From Drechslerella dactyloides (taxonomy: Eukaryota; Ascomycota; Orbiliomycetes; Orbiliales; Orbiliaceae): 64,000 bases of DNA. The position numbers and the translations under genes are program-made. The notes below the pieces were generated by a model. The model had not been told where the DNA came from and did not search any database. It saw only the letters and a list, made by a program, of their open reading frames with translations. The stretch spans positions 930,001 through 994,000 of the forward strand of contig JAGTWJ010000011.1 of NCBI GenBank assembly GCA_020064725.1, given 5' to 3'. This document shows positions 24,916-35,619 of this stretch, one piece after another. The stretch's first letter is position 1; every line of letters begins with the position of its first letter.

Positions 24916-25547
24916 GTTCGCTGCCCCGATTTCACCATCCCGGCTTCGTCGATATCGATCGTCTAGTATCCTTCCGATCGTTCAGCGGCAGCTCGCCACC
25001 CTTTGCGACGCCCCGCTTCCAGTAACCTTCTTTGACCGTAACGACCTCTTACGACCACATATACACCAGCGTCTTAATTGACTTTTTCCGCCGTTCTTTC
25101 TCGAGCTTTGTTCTTTTGGTGTCTCGAAAGCACAAATTGCGTTTAGAGTTTTGATTTTCTGCAATCGACTGTTTCGAACCTTCCTCGCGCCGGTTGATCC
25201 CCTCAGACAGTTATTCGCTCGTTGTTTCTGGGAGGAAGACGACTGAAAACTCGGCCCGGTAATACTTAATATATCGTGTCCCCAAGACACCGATCGAGAG
25301 GGACGCCCGCCTTATATATACCGACACGAATCCCGGACCCGGATGACCTGCTTGGCCGCCTGAATCGACTGTTGCGATTCCTATCCGAAACGACGCCTTT
25401 GCTGCTTTCGGTGCATTTGATATCTGGATACTTTGATCCAGGGTTGTTGGGGGGTTTCACCATACAATCGAACGGCATACTAGCGGTTTCGACTGATAGG
25501 GACGGAACGAAACGAGAGATACAATATCACACCTCCGCGCCAACAAG

Positions 25548-27166
25548 ATGCGGTGGTTCTCAAGTTCGAGGTTGGCGGTGGTATGGACGGCAGCGCTTGC
25601 CGTCCGGTCGACGGCCTACGACCTCGATGTCAACAGCGAGGGTATGTAACCTTGTTTCCCGTTCCCGCTGCCTCCCGTCACATTAGCCGATGCGGCGTAG
25701 CTAACCAACGGCTGTGCCTCCAATCTAGACTCGATTATTAAAGGTGCGACACTAGCTGCTGATGGCATGATGCATTACTACGCGGGTCATCTGCCCGGGA
25801 ATACGCCGGGTATCCTTCCCCCACCGTACTACTGGTGGGAAGTCGGCGCCATGTTTGGCGGCCTGATAGATTATTGGTGGTACACCGGGAATGATACCTG
25901 GAACGATATCGTGATGCAGGGTCTGCTGCACCAGATCGGCCCCGACGGCATGGTCATGCCCAAGAACCAGACTACGACCGAGGTATGGCCTCTCCCTCAT
26001 GCGATGTCTTACTATTTGTGAAAGCTCGGCTGGCTGACTTTGATGGACGCAATAGGGTAACGACGATCAAGCGTTCTGGGCGATAGCTACGATGATGGCG
26101 GCGGAACGGGGCTTTCCGAATCCCCCAAAGGACAAGCCTCAGTGGCTTGCGGTCACTCAGACGGTGTTCAATCTGCAGACGACGAGATGGGATATGGAGC
26201 ACTGCAATGGCGGTCTTCGGTGGCAGATTTTCACGTGGAACAACGGTTACACCTATAAAAATACAGTCTCGAACGGTTGCTTGTTCCAGCTGGCGGCACG
26301 CCTTGCTCGGTACACGGGCAACTCGACCTACGAAGACTGGGCGGACAAGATCTGGGACTGGACTGTCGAGTCCGGCTTGGTGTCTGACGACTACCGGTTC
26401 TACGATGGTCTGGACATCCCGTCAAACTGCTCGATCAACCACAATCAGTGGTCGTACAATGCGGGACTGTACCTTGCCGGGTCAGCCTACATGTACAACA
26501 TTGTACGTACCCCTCATCCTCGCCGCTTTATGACATCTCTGGATCCGACGGCTGACTAACATATTTCTGCAGACGACCGGCGCCGTACAGGAAAAATGGA
26601 AGACTCGCCTCGACGGTATCCTGTGGATGGCGGGGGTTTTCTTCCATCCTACACAAGCGGACGTCATGTACGAAGCCATCTGCGAACCATACCCGCGCGG
26701 CTGCAACACCGATCAAAAGTCGTTCAAGGCCTACTTTTCCCGCTGGCTGGCGATAACCACCCAGATGGCACCGTATACCACTGAGCTGATCATGCCCAAG
26801 TTGCGCACCTCCGCCACAGCCGCGCTGAAGACCTGCGTCGGCGGCACCGACGGCGTCACCTGCGGCTTGAAATGGTACACAGGAGACTGGAACGGCTGGG
26901 ATGGCAACTACGGCGTCGGCGAGCAGATGTCGGTGATGGAAGTCACGCAGAGCCTTCTGATACCCTTCAAGACGCCGCCGTTCACCGAGGTTGTAGGCGG
27001 CAACAGCACCGGCGACCCCGCAGCTGGTGGTGCGGGCGACAACCCACAGCTCAACGCCATCACCGATCTGTCACAGCCGACAGGCGGACAGAAGGCCGGC
27101 GCGGCGATTGCCACGCTGACAGTTCTGTCGATGACCGGCTACATGGTATATTACATGGTGACATAG
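25548..27166 (+). CDS. DFG5: GPI-anchored GH76 mannan endo-1,6-alpha-mannosidase (DFG5/DCW1)
   Basis: Four exons: 25548-25641, 25729-25982, 26056-26502, 26573-27166; 462 aa. Signal peptide (RLAVVWTAALAVRSTAYDL), GH76 catalytic domain, then a Gly/Asn/Ser spacer and a hydrophobic C-terminal tail typical of a GPI addition signal. The catalytic aspartate pair lies in GNDDQAFW (Asp119, Asp120), just after the second intron. Other family blocks: YYWWEVGAMFGGLIDYW, CNGGLRWQIF, NGCLFQLAARLARYT, YDGLDIP, HNQWSYNAGLYLAG. DFG5 and DCW1 act at the plasma membrane, processing the GPI glycan to link mannoproteins to beta-1,6-glucan; at least one paralogue is needed for growth in yeast. Function is inferred from family. 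Confidence 0.93.
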
Positions 27167-28164
27167 AGAGTCTCAAAGTTTTTGTTTTTGTTTTTGTCGC
27201 TTTCTTACATTGCGGAGGGACTCGTGTTCAAGTTTTTTTTTTTATTTTCCCCCGTTGATATATACGATATTTTAAGAGCTTTGGCATTTGGGTAGACGGA
27301 TGGGGGTCGTTCGTTCGTTACGTTGAGGTGGAAGTCCGTTATACGTACGTTATCAGTGCGTATAAACCCCGTTTCCCGCGGCTGTTGCGCACGACGGGCG
27401 GGCGGGCGTTCTCTCGGCTGCGTTCGCGGCCACATCTCGTTCTCGGATTCGTTTCGCTTTCATTCCTTTGGGGATCTTTCGGTAGGTCCTGCGATTGCAT
27501 TGGGAAACTTAAAAATGGAGTTTACGCGTTTCTTGCACTGATTGATTCCCTTTTTACCTCTTCATTTGGATTTTTGTGTCTTTTTTTTTCGAGCCTTACG
27601 ATGCTTATTGTACGTGCAGTTGGGTAACTTGCTGTCGGCCGGTGATGAAGCCAGGCCGGCGGGTCATTGTTGAGAGCTTGCATGCATGCATATCTGGGCA
27701 TTATATATCTGGGGTACTGTTGACGCTTTTGCCTTGGGGTCCCACCTCAATCTTCCTGTCTGCGAGTTGACTGTTATAAATCGGCTCGTACGTGCGTGCG
27801 TTGGATATCGAGATGTTGCGAGTTGGATGATCGATTCAATTGACTAGATGCATGGCTGCTCGTCTGCCTTTACCATTCGTTGTGCCATTGTTCCCGTGTA
27901 TAGGTGTGTGTTAGTAGTTCTGCGGACTTTGGGTTATAACTATACGAATATCGAGCGCCGAGTTATCATGTAGTATATACCTACCTACCTACCAGACCGG
28001 ACCTTCGACGTCTACTGCAGCAATACGGGTAATATATAGTAGCTGTGAATTTGATAGAAATGACGTATATCCCGATACACTCCTCGCCCTTATATACATT
28101 ACTTTAAATTACAGATAGGTTGGTGACGTTCGATAGATATGTTGAGGACAGATATCGTGCGTGG
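27167..28164. other. Convergent intergenic region GH76 / PARP-like
   Basis: About 1 kb between two converging genes. T-rich tracts near 27180-27250 and 27550-27595 fit the GH76 3' untranslated region. It contains a doubled GCATGC palindrome near 27678 and an ACCT run near 27983. No gene seen. Confidence 0.6.
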
Positions 28165-29973
28165 CTACTCCTCGGAATCTAGATCTGGCTTCTTCGGCTC
28201 CACGAACCGCGTCTTCGCACGGCGCTCCATGAAGAACTCGTCGAACCGCACGTCCTCGCCGTCGACAGGCGGCATCTCCCAGAACGTTGCCGACTTGGTT
28301 GACCCCTCGACTTTATCCGCCTGGTACTCGCCGTACTCTTCCTCGTCGTCCTCGTCGTCGGCGACGGCCTCGACGACGAACGCGGTGCCCGTTGCCGGAC
28401 CATACCCGTAGGGAAACCACTTTTTGGCGCGCGCGACCAGCGCTTGTTTCCGCGCGACGACGTCCGCGGGGAAGACGTACCCGCCGCTGTTGTCGTCACC
28501 CTTCTGCTCTCGCCGCTCCCGTCGCCGTTGCCGCATCTGCGCGACCCATGTTGCCGAGTCGCTGGGTATGCTGGCGAACTCGTCATAGTGCTCCTTGCCC
28601 CAATCCAGATGCACGACGAGCACGGGTATCGTCTGCCGCGGCTGGAAGACAACGTACTCCATCCCGCTGTTGGCAACGTGGCTGTCGGCGCCGGGATACG
28701 CGGCGCTCTGCGTGCGCCAGTTGTCCGCGCGGGTAACGGTTGCAGTACGTCCCATTACCGTCGCGCAGACGATGAGCTTCAACCCGCTGAACTGCCATGT
28801 CGGCGTCGCGGCAGCCTCGTACCCGCTGTACAGCAGGGAAAAGCGGGGGGACGGCGACGTGTATATCCCCCGGCCGTACGTCGACCCGCAGCGGACGCCG
28901 AGCGGCGTGTCGGTGCTGGGATCTGTATCTCCGGGCCGGAGGAAGCCGTGCCGGATGATGTTTGCGATCGCGTGGCGCTGGGTGCCGTGGAACGTGCACT
29001 TGGGTGTGACCAGCACGTCTGCGAGCGCCTCTCGCGCGCGGCGGTCAGCGAGGATGGAGGAGGTAGCGGTGCTGGCGGGTGGTCGTTTGTGCGCGGGGAC
29101 GCATTGGCGGAGTTGTGATGTTGGCAGGGTGAGGAGGCGGGTGCGGATGTTCTGTTGGACGGCGTGGAAGGCGGCGTAGAGGCTTGGTTTTATCACGTTT
29201 TCAACGTGGAGGATGCGGTATTCGCGCGGTAGCAGCGCGCAGATGTCCGCTATCGAATTGCCGAGGAGTGCTTGTACGGCTGCTGGGGTGCTGTAGGACG
29301 TTGGGTCGACGCCGAGTTGCGACGCTAGTATCTGGCTGCGGGATGCGGATGCGGACGCTATATCCACCGTTGGGTTATGGGTATTAGCGGCAACCACAGC
29401 CCGGTAGGAGAGGAGGTGTTCGTGTGCTGTGCTGGCGAGGGTGAAGGCGAGACCGTCAGAGGCGAAGGCGCCGTAGGTATCCTCGTTGTCCGCACGCGTC
29501 AGCCAGCGGTGTGCGGTGGCGGCGTCGTCGACGGTGGCTAGAATCCCGCGAAGGGCGATACGGATCCCGTCGACGACGAGCCGCGGGAGGGAAATATTGT
29601 CGATAGTGTAGGAAGGTAACGTGACAGGGTATGATGGGCCAGTGAAGAGGGTTAGCGTCATCTCGGGGTATTCGAAAACGAGACGGTCATGGAGGGTGGC
29701 GTCGAAGCGGTTGGAGTCTGCGATGAGGGAGGCGGTATACAGGCGGTCGATTTCTTCGTCGCGGAGGACGGCGAGTTCGGTGAGTTCATCATCGGTGAAA
29801 GTGAGAGAGGCCGTGGAGGCTGATTCCAGCGTAGCTTTGAAGATATGTGATTGGGAGATATTGGGACTACCTGAGGAGGAGTGTGCGTCCGAATCGGATG
29901 TGTAGTCTGAGTATTGCTCTTCGTCGTGGAAGGTGTCGATTCCGGGCTCTATTAATGGTGCTGCGGTCGTCAT
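28165..29973 (-). CDS. RWD-domain PARP-like ADP-ribosyltransferase
   Basis: Intronless, 602 aa. Residues about 55-160 look like an RWD domain: an acidic helix starting DDELTELAVLRDEEI, then a strand pair MTLTLFTGPSYPVTLPSY. The PARP catalytic domain spans roughly 315-457. The H-Y-E triad is intact by eye: FHGT (His329), GRGIYTSPSPRFSLLYSG (Tyr371), and GMEYVVFQPRQTIP (Glu439). The C-terminus is basic, then acidic. The triad predicts ADP-ribosyl transfer from NAD+; whether it makes mono- or poly-chains is not known. RWD/UBC-like plus PARP architectures occur in filamentous fungi separately from the DNA-damage PARP1 type, which has WGR and regulatory domains not seen here. Targets, and whether RWD binds ubiquitin-pathway partners, are unknown. 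The divergent neighbour at 31136 is unrelated. Confidence 0.85.
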   Translation of the reverse strand: MTTAAPLIEPGIDTFHDEEQYSDYTSDSDAHSSSGSPNISQSHIFKATLESASTASLTFTDDELTELAVLRDEEIDRLYTASLIADSNRFDATLHDRLVFEYPEMTLTLFTGPSYPVTLPSYTIDNISLPRLVVDGIRIALRGILATVDDAATAHRWLTRADNEDTYGAFASDGLAFTLASTAHEHLLSYRAVVAANTHNPTVDIASASASRSQILASQLGVDPTSYSTPAAVQALLGNSIADICALLPREYRILHVENVIKPSLYAAFHAVQQNIRTRLLTLPTSQLRQCVPAHKRPPASTATSSILADRRAREALADVLVTPKCTFHGTQRHAIANIIRHGFLRPGDTDPSTDTPLGVRCGSTYGRGIYTSPSPRFSLLYSGYEAAATPTWQFSGLKLIVCATVMGRTATVTRADNWRTQSAAYPGADSHVANSGMEYVVFQPRQTIPVLVVHLDWGKEHYDEFASIPSDSATWVAQMRQRRRERREQKGDDNSGGYVFPADVVARKQALVARAKKWFPYGYGPATGTAFVVEAVADDEDDEEEYGEYQADKVEGSTKSATFWEMPPVDGEDVRFDEFFMERRAKTRFVEPKKPDLDSEE

Positions 29974-31135
29974 TGTAGGGAGTTGATTAGGATATCATAC
30001 GTATAGCCGTTTAAACGTTTGTTGGAGGTCAATAAGTTATTGATTGTCTGCGAAGTATTCTGAAATGATATGACGATGCTGGAGTCGGTGTAATCGGGAT
30101 ATCAAGAAATATTCAAGTCGATAAATAGGCAGACAGTAATTTTCTTGGATACCGCATGTAGGCGGTGGATTCGAATCGCCTTTATCTCTTGAATTCTCAC
30201 CCGTTGGGAATACTTAAATCCGAATAGAGTGCTCCGGGTTTCTATGATCTTGTGAATGAAACTACGAAAGCGAAGTGCGAAGAATTTAAATTTCGAAATT
30301 ATACTTAGGAGACCGGTCAATTGCACCGAGAAACCTATTGTATGAGTCAAAACGGCGTTATATTGACAGTTAGCCTCGCGGAGGCTGAGACGTTACGCAA
30401 GGCTGGTGTCGAGGCGGAACCTCTGATTACACTCGCCGGCCAATCGTAGTAGTCTGGCTTGCGAGACAAGCTTTACGGGCCGCAGATGCGGTATGTTCCG
30501 CAGACACCTTCGTCAATTCCATGACTATTTCATACATGGTCACACAGATCCATTCGAATTCTCGAAGTCTGGTCATTGGGCTACGTACGAGCGTCTTGCT
30601 TGAGCCTTATGAGGTGTTGTTGTATTTTTTGCGTTGCGGCGACGGGATCCAACGTCACTCAACGCATTTGCTCTTGACGTCCCTGATGTTCCTCCACCTT
30701 CTGAGATCTTATATAGATCGTGGTGCACGAGCTGCTTGGATTGATTTCATACCCAGTCTTGCTTGGGCTGGTCAGCTCAGAGGCAACAGCACCTGTGAAT
30801 AAGAACAGGAGGGCCTCTGTTTATCTCCGATTGATGCTAAATCCGAGTGCATGTGTTATGAGCAGATATGTATCTGACCGCCACGAGATCGAAGTGTGGC
30901 CATAGAGCATCATGAGCAGAATTATATGTATCGTCTTACTTGGCCATAAACAAGCGAATATAATGCTGGCCTTAAATGGCTATAAAGTCCCCCGGCTCAT
31001 CGCTATCGGCGGGACTTTCTTCCTTCATCTACCATCCACAGAGATAGACCGCTTCCTCGGAAACCGCACCCCAACTACAACATTTATTCGAGTACAAGTT
31101 TCGCCCAGCTACGAGTCTTTTGTTACGCTGAAGAG
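29974..31135. other. Divergent promoter region, PARP-like / three-TM protein
   Basis: 1.16 kb between two genes pointing apart. No convincing open frame. The TATA element of the right-hand gene is annotated separately. Confidence 0.6.
30980..30987 (+). promoter_or_regulatory. TATA box of the three-TM protein gene
   Basis: CTATAAAG about 150 bases before the ATG at 31136, with no ATG between about 31010 and the start codon, so the leader would be free of uORFs. Confidence 0.5.
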
Positions 31136-32629
31136 ATGGAAGAAGAAAAGGAACACCCGGCCCGGTATCCCCCGGCTCCCTCGGTGGTGACCGTGTCCGA
31201 TTCCGAGTCCTGCCCGGAGACGATAATCGAGAAGGAGGACTTCGACTCCACCAGCACCGTTGAAATAGCAGCCACGGACAACACCTCGAACGACAGCCTT
31301 CCTCCATCACCACACGTGCATGTTCATGCACCGGTGCCCAGGCGTGACAGCAACCCGTGGACCTGGGATCCTCTCGCCAAAATCTCTCCGAAGCTAGACC
31401 CTCACAAACCACCGGAGAAGCTCTCGATGTGTCCTCACTGCCGTCGTGTCGAGACGGGCCTCACGCGGCTGCCCCCTCTCGAGGACCTGCCACCCTCAAA
31501 CTACTACCGCTTCAGGGACGAAGAATCACGCCTCCCTCCTCTCGAGACCCTGCCGCCGACCCGCCGTTACCGCTTCGATGACATCGCTAACCAGGGCACC
31601 GCGCGAGTGTACCCGGACCCGCCGGAAATCAAGTGCGAGCTCGACCACCCGCCATTCCTCTGCCTGCTCCCATTGATACTCATGAACCTCGCCTACCTCT
31701 CTTGGTTGATTGCCGACCTCTGCTACAGCTATGGTCCGTACACCCGCTTCAAGCCCTACTTTACTTCCAGCGGTGTGGAGCTCAACCGTGGCATGGAGAT
31801 CTTTGCCGGCGTCTTCCTCTTCCTCACAAACATGGCGTTTTTGTGCAAAATCGTCTTCCGTGGCCCCAACTACAACGGCCCGTCCATCTCCCAGGCGTCC
31901 CGCGGTGACAAGAAGTGGGTTGCTCGAGCGGCCATCTTTGGCTGCCTGCCCGTGATCATGCTCATTATCATGGCCGCGATACGTAAGAACATGCAGGTGG
32001 TCCTCTTAACCGATAAGCCTGTCCCTACTTGCGAGAACCTCGGGTACCCTACCCGTCTTCAATTCGAAGTGCTGGACCATGCCACCGTCCGTAGCAACCA
32101 AACAGGCCTCTACAACAACGTCACAATCTCCAGCAACTCGACCTCCGCCACCCTCCAATTCGAAACCATCTACGACCCGGAGGCGCTGCAGAATACCTTC
32201 GTCCTGTCGAACACTAAGGGAGACATTCACGACGTGTTGATCGACTACTTCTTGACGTCGCGACAGTACACGGTCAAATCACACAGCACTAACGAGACGG
32301 ACAACCCTCTACCGGAGTACGCTGGCGGGTCCTGGCAGGAGGCTCCCGGACTCGGCTTCCAGAATCTGGTACCGCAGATGCAGTCGAAGAAGGTGAATAA
32401 ATGGCAGATCAAGGCATTCTCGGACGGTAGCTTCCTGGAGCTTTTCCCTAGCGGCCCCGGCGTGGACGAGAAGAAGGCCTGGCTGCGAACGCTCGATCGG
32501 CGGGATACCAAGCGGAACACGTATATGGAGGCTTGTACCATGGGTGGGGTCGAGGATGTTTCGACGCTCGTGCCGGCCGGGGTGTTGCTGATCGGATTTG
32601 CGAAGAACGTCTACGACACTACAAATTAG
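31136..32629 (+). CDS. Unrecognised three-TM protein with internal proline repeat
   Basis: Intronless, 497 aa; I do not recognise the family. A long acidic, Ser/Pro-rich N-terminus holds a CPHC pair (residues 99-102) and two near-copies of one unit: RLPPLEDLPPSNYYRFR at 111-127 and RLPPLETLPPTRRYRFD at 132-148. Three hydrophobic segments follow at about 175-197, 222-241 and 265-283. The remaining 210 residues are hydrophilic with several N-glycosylation sequons (NQT, NVT, NST, NET), which suggests a lumenal or extracellular C-terminal domain and a cytosolic N-terminus. Fungal-restricted membrane proteins with this layout are common and mostly uncharacterised; no function is proposed. Confidence 0.8.
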   Translation: MEEEKEHPARYPPAPSVVTVSDSESCPETIIEKEDFDSTSTVEIAATDNTSNDSLPPSPHVHVHAPVPRRDSNPWTWDPLAKISPKLDPHKPPEKLSMCPHCRRVETGLTRLPPLEDLPPSNYYRFRDEESRLPPLETLPPTRRYRFDDIANQGTARVYPDPPEIKCELDHPPFLCLLPLILMNLAYLSWLIADLCYSYGPYTRFKPYFTSSGVELNRGMEIFAGVFLFLTNMAFLCKIVFRGPNYNGPSISQASRGDKKWVARAAIFGCLPVIMLIIMAAIRKNMQVVLLTDKPVPTCENLGYPTRLQFEVLDHATVRSNQTGLYNNVTISSNSTSATLQFETIYDPEALQNTFVLSNTKGDIHDVLIDYFLTSRQYTVKSHSTNETDNPLPEYAGGSWQEAPGLGFQNLVPQMQSKKVNKWQIKAFSDGSFLELFPSGPGVDEKKAWLRTLDRRDTKRNTYMEACTMGGVEDVSTLVPAGVLLIGFAKNVYDTTN

Positions 32630-33200
32630 TGGCTTCACTGGTCAAACACCACGCGACTGAGAAAAAAAAAATGGGCGTATATTGTTGAAAAGGACCGTTG
32701 CAGTTTACATATTTTTGTTTTCTTCGGATTATATAGTCGTTTTTGTTTAGGACTGGCACTACCTAGTTTGCATGAGACGGTTTTGGTGGGAGGCGTCCTT
32801 GGTCGGCGTTCGAGAAATTAGTTTTGAGGCTGGACGCGATATTGGCTTAGATACATAACTGCTTGTGCATGAATGCATTCGTTGATTTTATTTTCTGTTT
32901 CTTATCGTTCGGCTCCCGTTAAAATGTACTTACCTTTCACCACTAGACCTACAAGCTATCAAAAGTTACGGAATGTATCGCATAGTTTGTTTCTACAAGA
33001 TGTTTTATATTTATATCCTAAAATACACTTTCTTAAGGCACACCTTGAAGCAACTTGAAGTAACGCTGGAAAAACCTAGATATACTCCATAACTCCAATA
33101 ACTCCTCCTACAGCCCCTACGTATATATAGCCATCTAAACTCTAGTATACCACCACTACGGGGATATCAATCGCTAACATGCACCTCACTTCCATTGAAT
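32630..33200. other. Convergent intergenic region
   Basis: AT-rich 570 bases holding two 3' ends, with an A-run near 32661-32670. No gene seen. Confidence 0.65.
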
Positions 33201-35619
33201 CTATATTCCAGATTGTGCTGCGAGCGCGAGCAGCATTGGCGACCGCTCCCGGAAATGCTTGCCCCAGAAATAGAAGATAAATGGGATAGGCATGAGTGCT
33301 GTCGCGAGAGTGGCGAGGATCGTGCTGGCGATAGCAGGTGAAAGATTCGAGTACATTTTCGGCGCGAAGAGGGGGAGGATGCCGCCGAGGAAACTATAAT
33401 ATACGAAATCCATTAGCATCAGCAACCGAGACATGTCGCAACAATCCCTTTGTTGCATTTTTCAACAAGAGATGTGGGTATTCGATTACCTTCGCGAGAT
33501 TGCGTTTCCTGCCATTGCACTGGCGGCGTAGATTGAGTAAGAACTCAGCTAGGACATCAATTTCTCGTCAGCACACCTACGCTCAGGAGAAGCTGTCTTG
33601 GTGAATTATGTAAGTATGATTATACACACCAGGTAATTCCAGCCGTTCGTGAAGACAACCGTTGTGCCGAGGCCGTACGGTATCCCTGCCAGGATACAAA
33701 AGACCCACGGCTTGACGATACCCGGGTCGCACGTCCATGCGAATATCCACAGGCCGATGGAGGCTAGTACTGCTCCCACGCAGGCGAACCATATCAGCGC
33801 TTCTGGCGGGATTCTAATATCCACGATATACTATTAGCTTGTGTCCCGAGCTTGTACATACGCCTATGCAAACGTGGACATATGCAAACTGATGTATAGC
33901 TACTTACTTGCCGGTCTCCGGATCGACTTTGTGTCGCCGGACCCCCCACCGCGAAAGTGGGTCAGTCGCCACACCCGCCGACGTCCCAATCAAGATCCCC
34001 ACGAACCCCAACCCCGCAATCTGCGGCTCCCACCCGCGCAACCCCATAAACACAACTGGATACGCGATGAACGACATGTAGAGCAGCGCGTATATGACGG
34101 ACAAGTACAGCGCCCACGCCAGGCATATTGCTTCCGTGAACAGCATCTTTAGCGGCCGCTTGAAATTGCGGCGCAGCAGGGTGGCGAGCGAGGTGGCGGG
34201 AGGGAAATCGAAGCGGGAAAAGTACTTGTCGTCGCCGGTGGTAAGGCGCCTATGGCGGGCTTTCTCGCGGAGGATGTGCGGGCCGTAGGTTTCTGCGACG
34301 AAGAAGCCCGCGACGAAAAATATGCCGGCGGCGATGAGGGAAAAGTAGTTGATGGAGCGCCAGCCGAGGTAGCCTAGCCGCATACATACCGTCAATGAAC
34401 TCAACATCCTATGTAAACGTCCCCCTTGGATTTGAGGAATTATCTTATGATTTATACATACGGAAGAGGACGCCGCCGATGATGGTACCCAGCGGCGGGC
34501 CGTTCATCGCCGTGATGGCAAATACCGCGAATGCCTTTGATCGCTCATCTGCACTCTGGTATATGTCTGCGATAGTACCCGGCGCGTTCGATATCCCAAC
34601 GGAGCCCGATACCGCTCCGAGAAAGCGGATGATGATGATTGTCTGGATGTTTTTGGCCACGCAGGCTGGGATTATGAAGATTGTGAATGAGGCCATACCA
34701 ATAATGTAGACCTGCGCGCAGAAACGACAACCATTAGCCCTCAGTCACTCCGTACGGGTAGATAATATCAACATCAACGCTAGGAACGTACAATGCGGCG
34801 GCCATACATTCTATGTTTAGATGCCGGATTTCATGTCGTTAGCAGGTGAATTCATGAAATTTGCCTGACAGTCGAGGAATTGACCAGTAGGATTCAGAGA
34901 GATTTCTATGCTTACTCCGATAATGGCGCTAGTATCAACGGTGCCACGCCCATCCCGAACAGGTACGCCGATACCCCGAGAACAGTAATCGTCCGGTTGG
35001 TGATTCCAAACTCGGCCATCATGCCCGGTATCCCAGCAGTATACGACGACGAGTAGAACGCCCTATGGTATAACACCATTAGGTTTCACCCGGCTCAAAG
35101 TCAGAGGTTGGACACTCACACGCAGAAGCCCTGCATCGACACTGTGAACAAACAGAAGAACCGGTAGAGCTTGGACCAATTATACGGGTTCTTCGGATCT
35201 TCAGGGCCTTCCCATTCGATTAAATAATCCTCGTCCTCGCCGCTGCTCTCGTCTCCAGCTTCCTCTAGCTCCCTCCAATCCTTTGTAGACGCTTGCGATT
35301 TCCGCGACGCTGCGACGACAGACGAGAAGCGGCGCGTCCGTGTCGTAGCCTCCTCAATATCATCAGCCTCGACGATTGTGTCGAGATCGATAATGTCGCC
35401 GATGACGTATTGCCGCTCTTGCTCCAGGATATCGGCGATGGCGAGCGCCTTGGACATCCGCCGGCTGACCCGTCTGCTGCTGGCACGGCGGCGATAGGGA
35501 TCATTCTGAATTTCCTCCTCGGTTGGTAGGATTAGCTTGCCGGCGAAATTGTCGTTAAACTGTACTTTGGCCGGCTTTTCGTCGGGAGAAGGGGGAGTAG
35601 AAGGTCCGGAGTCCGACAT
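33201..35619 (-). CDS. MFS drug:H+ antiporter (DHA1 family) 2
   Basis: Eight exons on the minus strand: 35619-35120, 35062-34916, 34810-34792, 34711-34462, 34373-33908, 33813-33630, 33548-33490, 33393-33201; 605 aa with all phases consistent. The reading frame is open 18 bases upstream but only TTG is available, so the ATG at 35619 is used. A long cytoplasmic N-terminus of about 150 residues, rich in Arg/Ser and acidic stretches, ends at the DHA1 motif WEGPEDPKNPYNW. Helices carry YLFGMGVAPLILAPLSEMYGRR, PGTIADIY, MNGPPLGTIIGG (motif C) and YLGWRSINY. Exon 3 is a 19-nt microexon supplying the MYGRRI part of motif A. A plasma-membrane exporter is inferred; the substrate is unknown. It is in the same family as the transporter at 11989 but in a different sub-branch, judged from the longer N-terminus. 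Confidence 0.85.

Larger units (their letters stand above)
21499..25547. other. 4-kb upstream region of the GH76 gene
   Basis: No gene supported. 21.5-23.6 kb is mixed with several GCATGC palindromes. From about 23.6 kb to the ATG the + strand is C/T-rich, carries microsatellites (GCTC near 24004, ATCC at 24892) and a TTATATATA element near 25311. Long open frames on the minus strand (203 and 266 codons) come from repeat-driven composition and have no family signature. The region may include a long 5' leader. Confidence 0.5.

Noticed and set aside
28444..29179. + strand open frames of 224 and 194 codons over the PARP-like gene
   Set aside because: GC-rich third positions of the real minus-strand gene open the opposite strand; no domains.
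30120..30190. Possible tRNA T-arm (GGATTCGAATCG)
   Set aside because: The flanking bases do not form the five-pair T stem or an acceptor stem.
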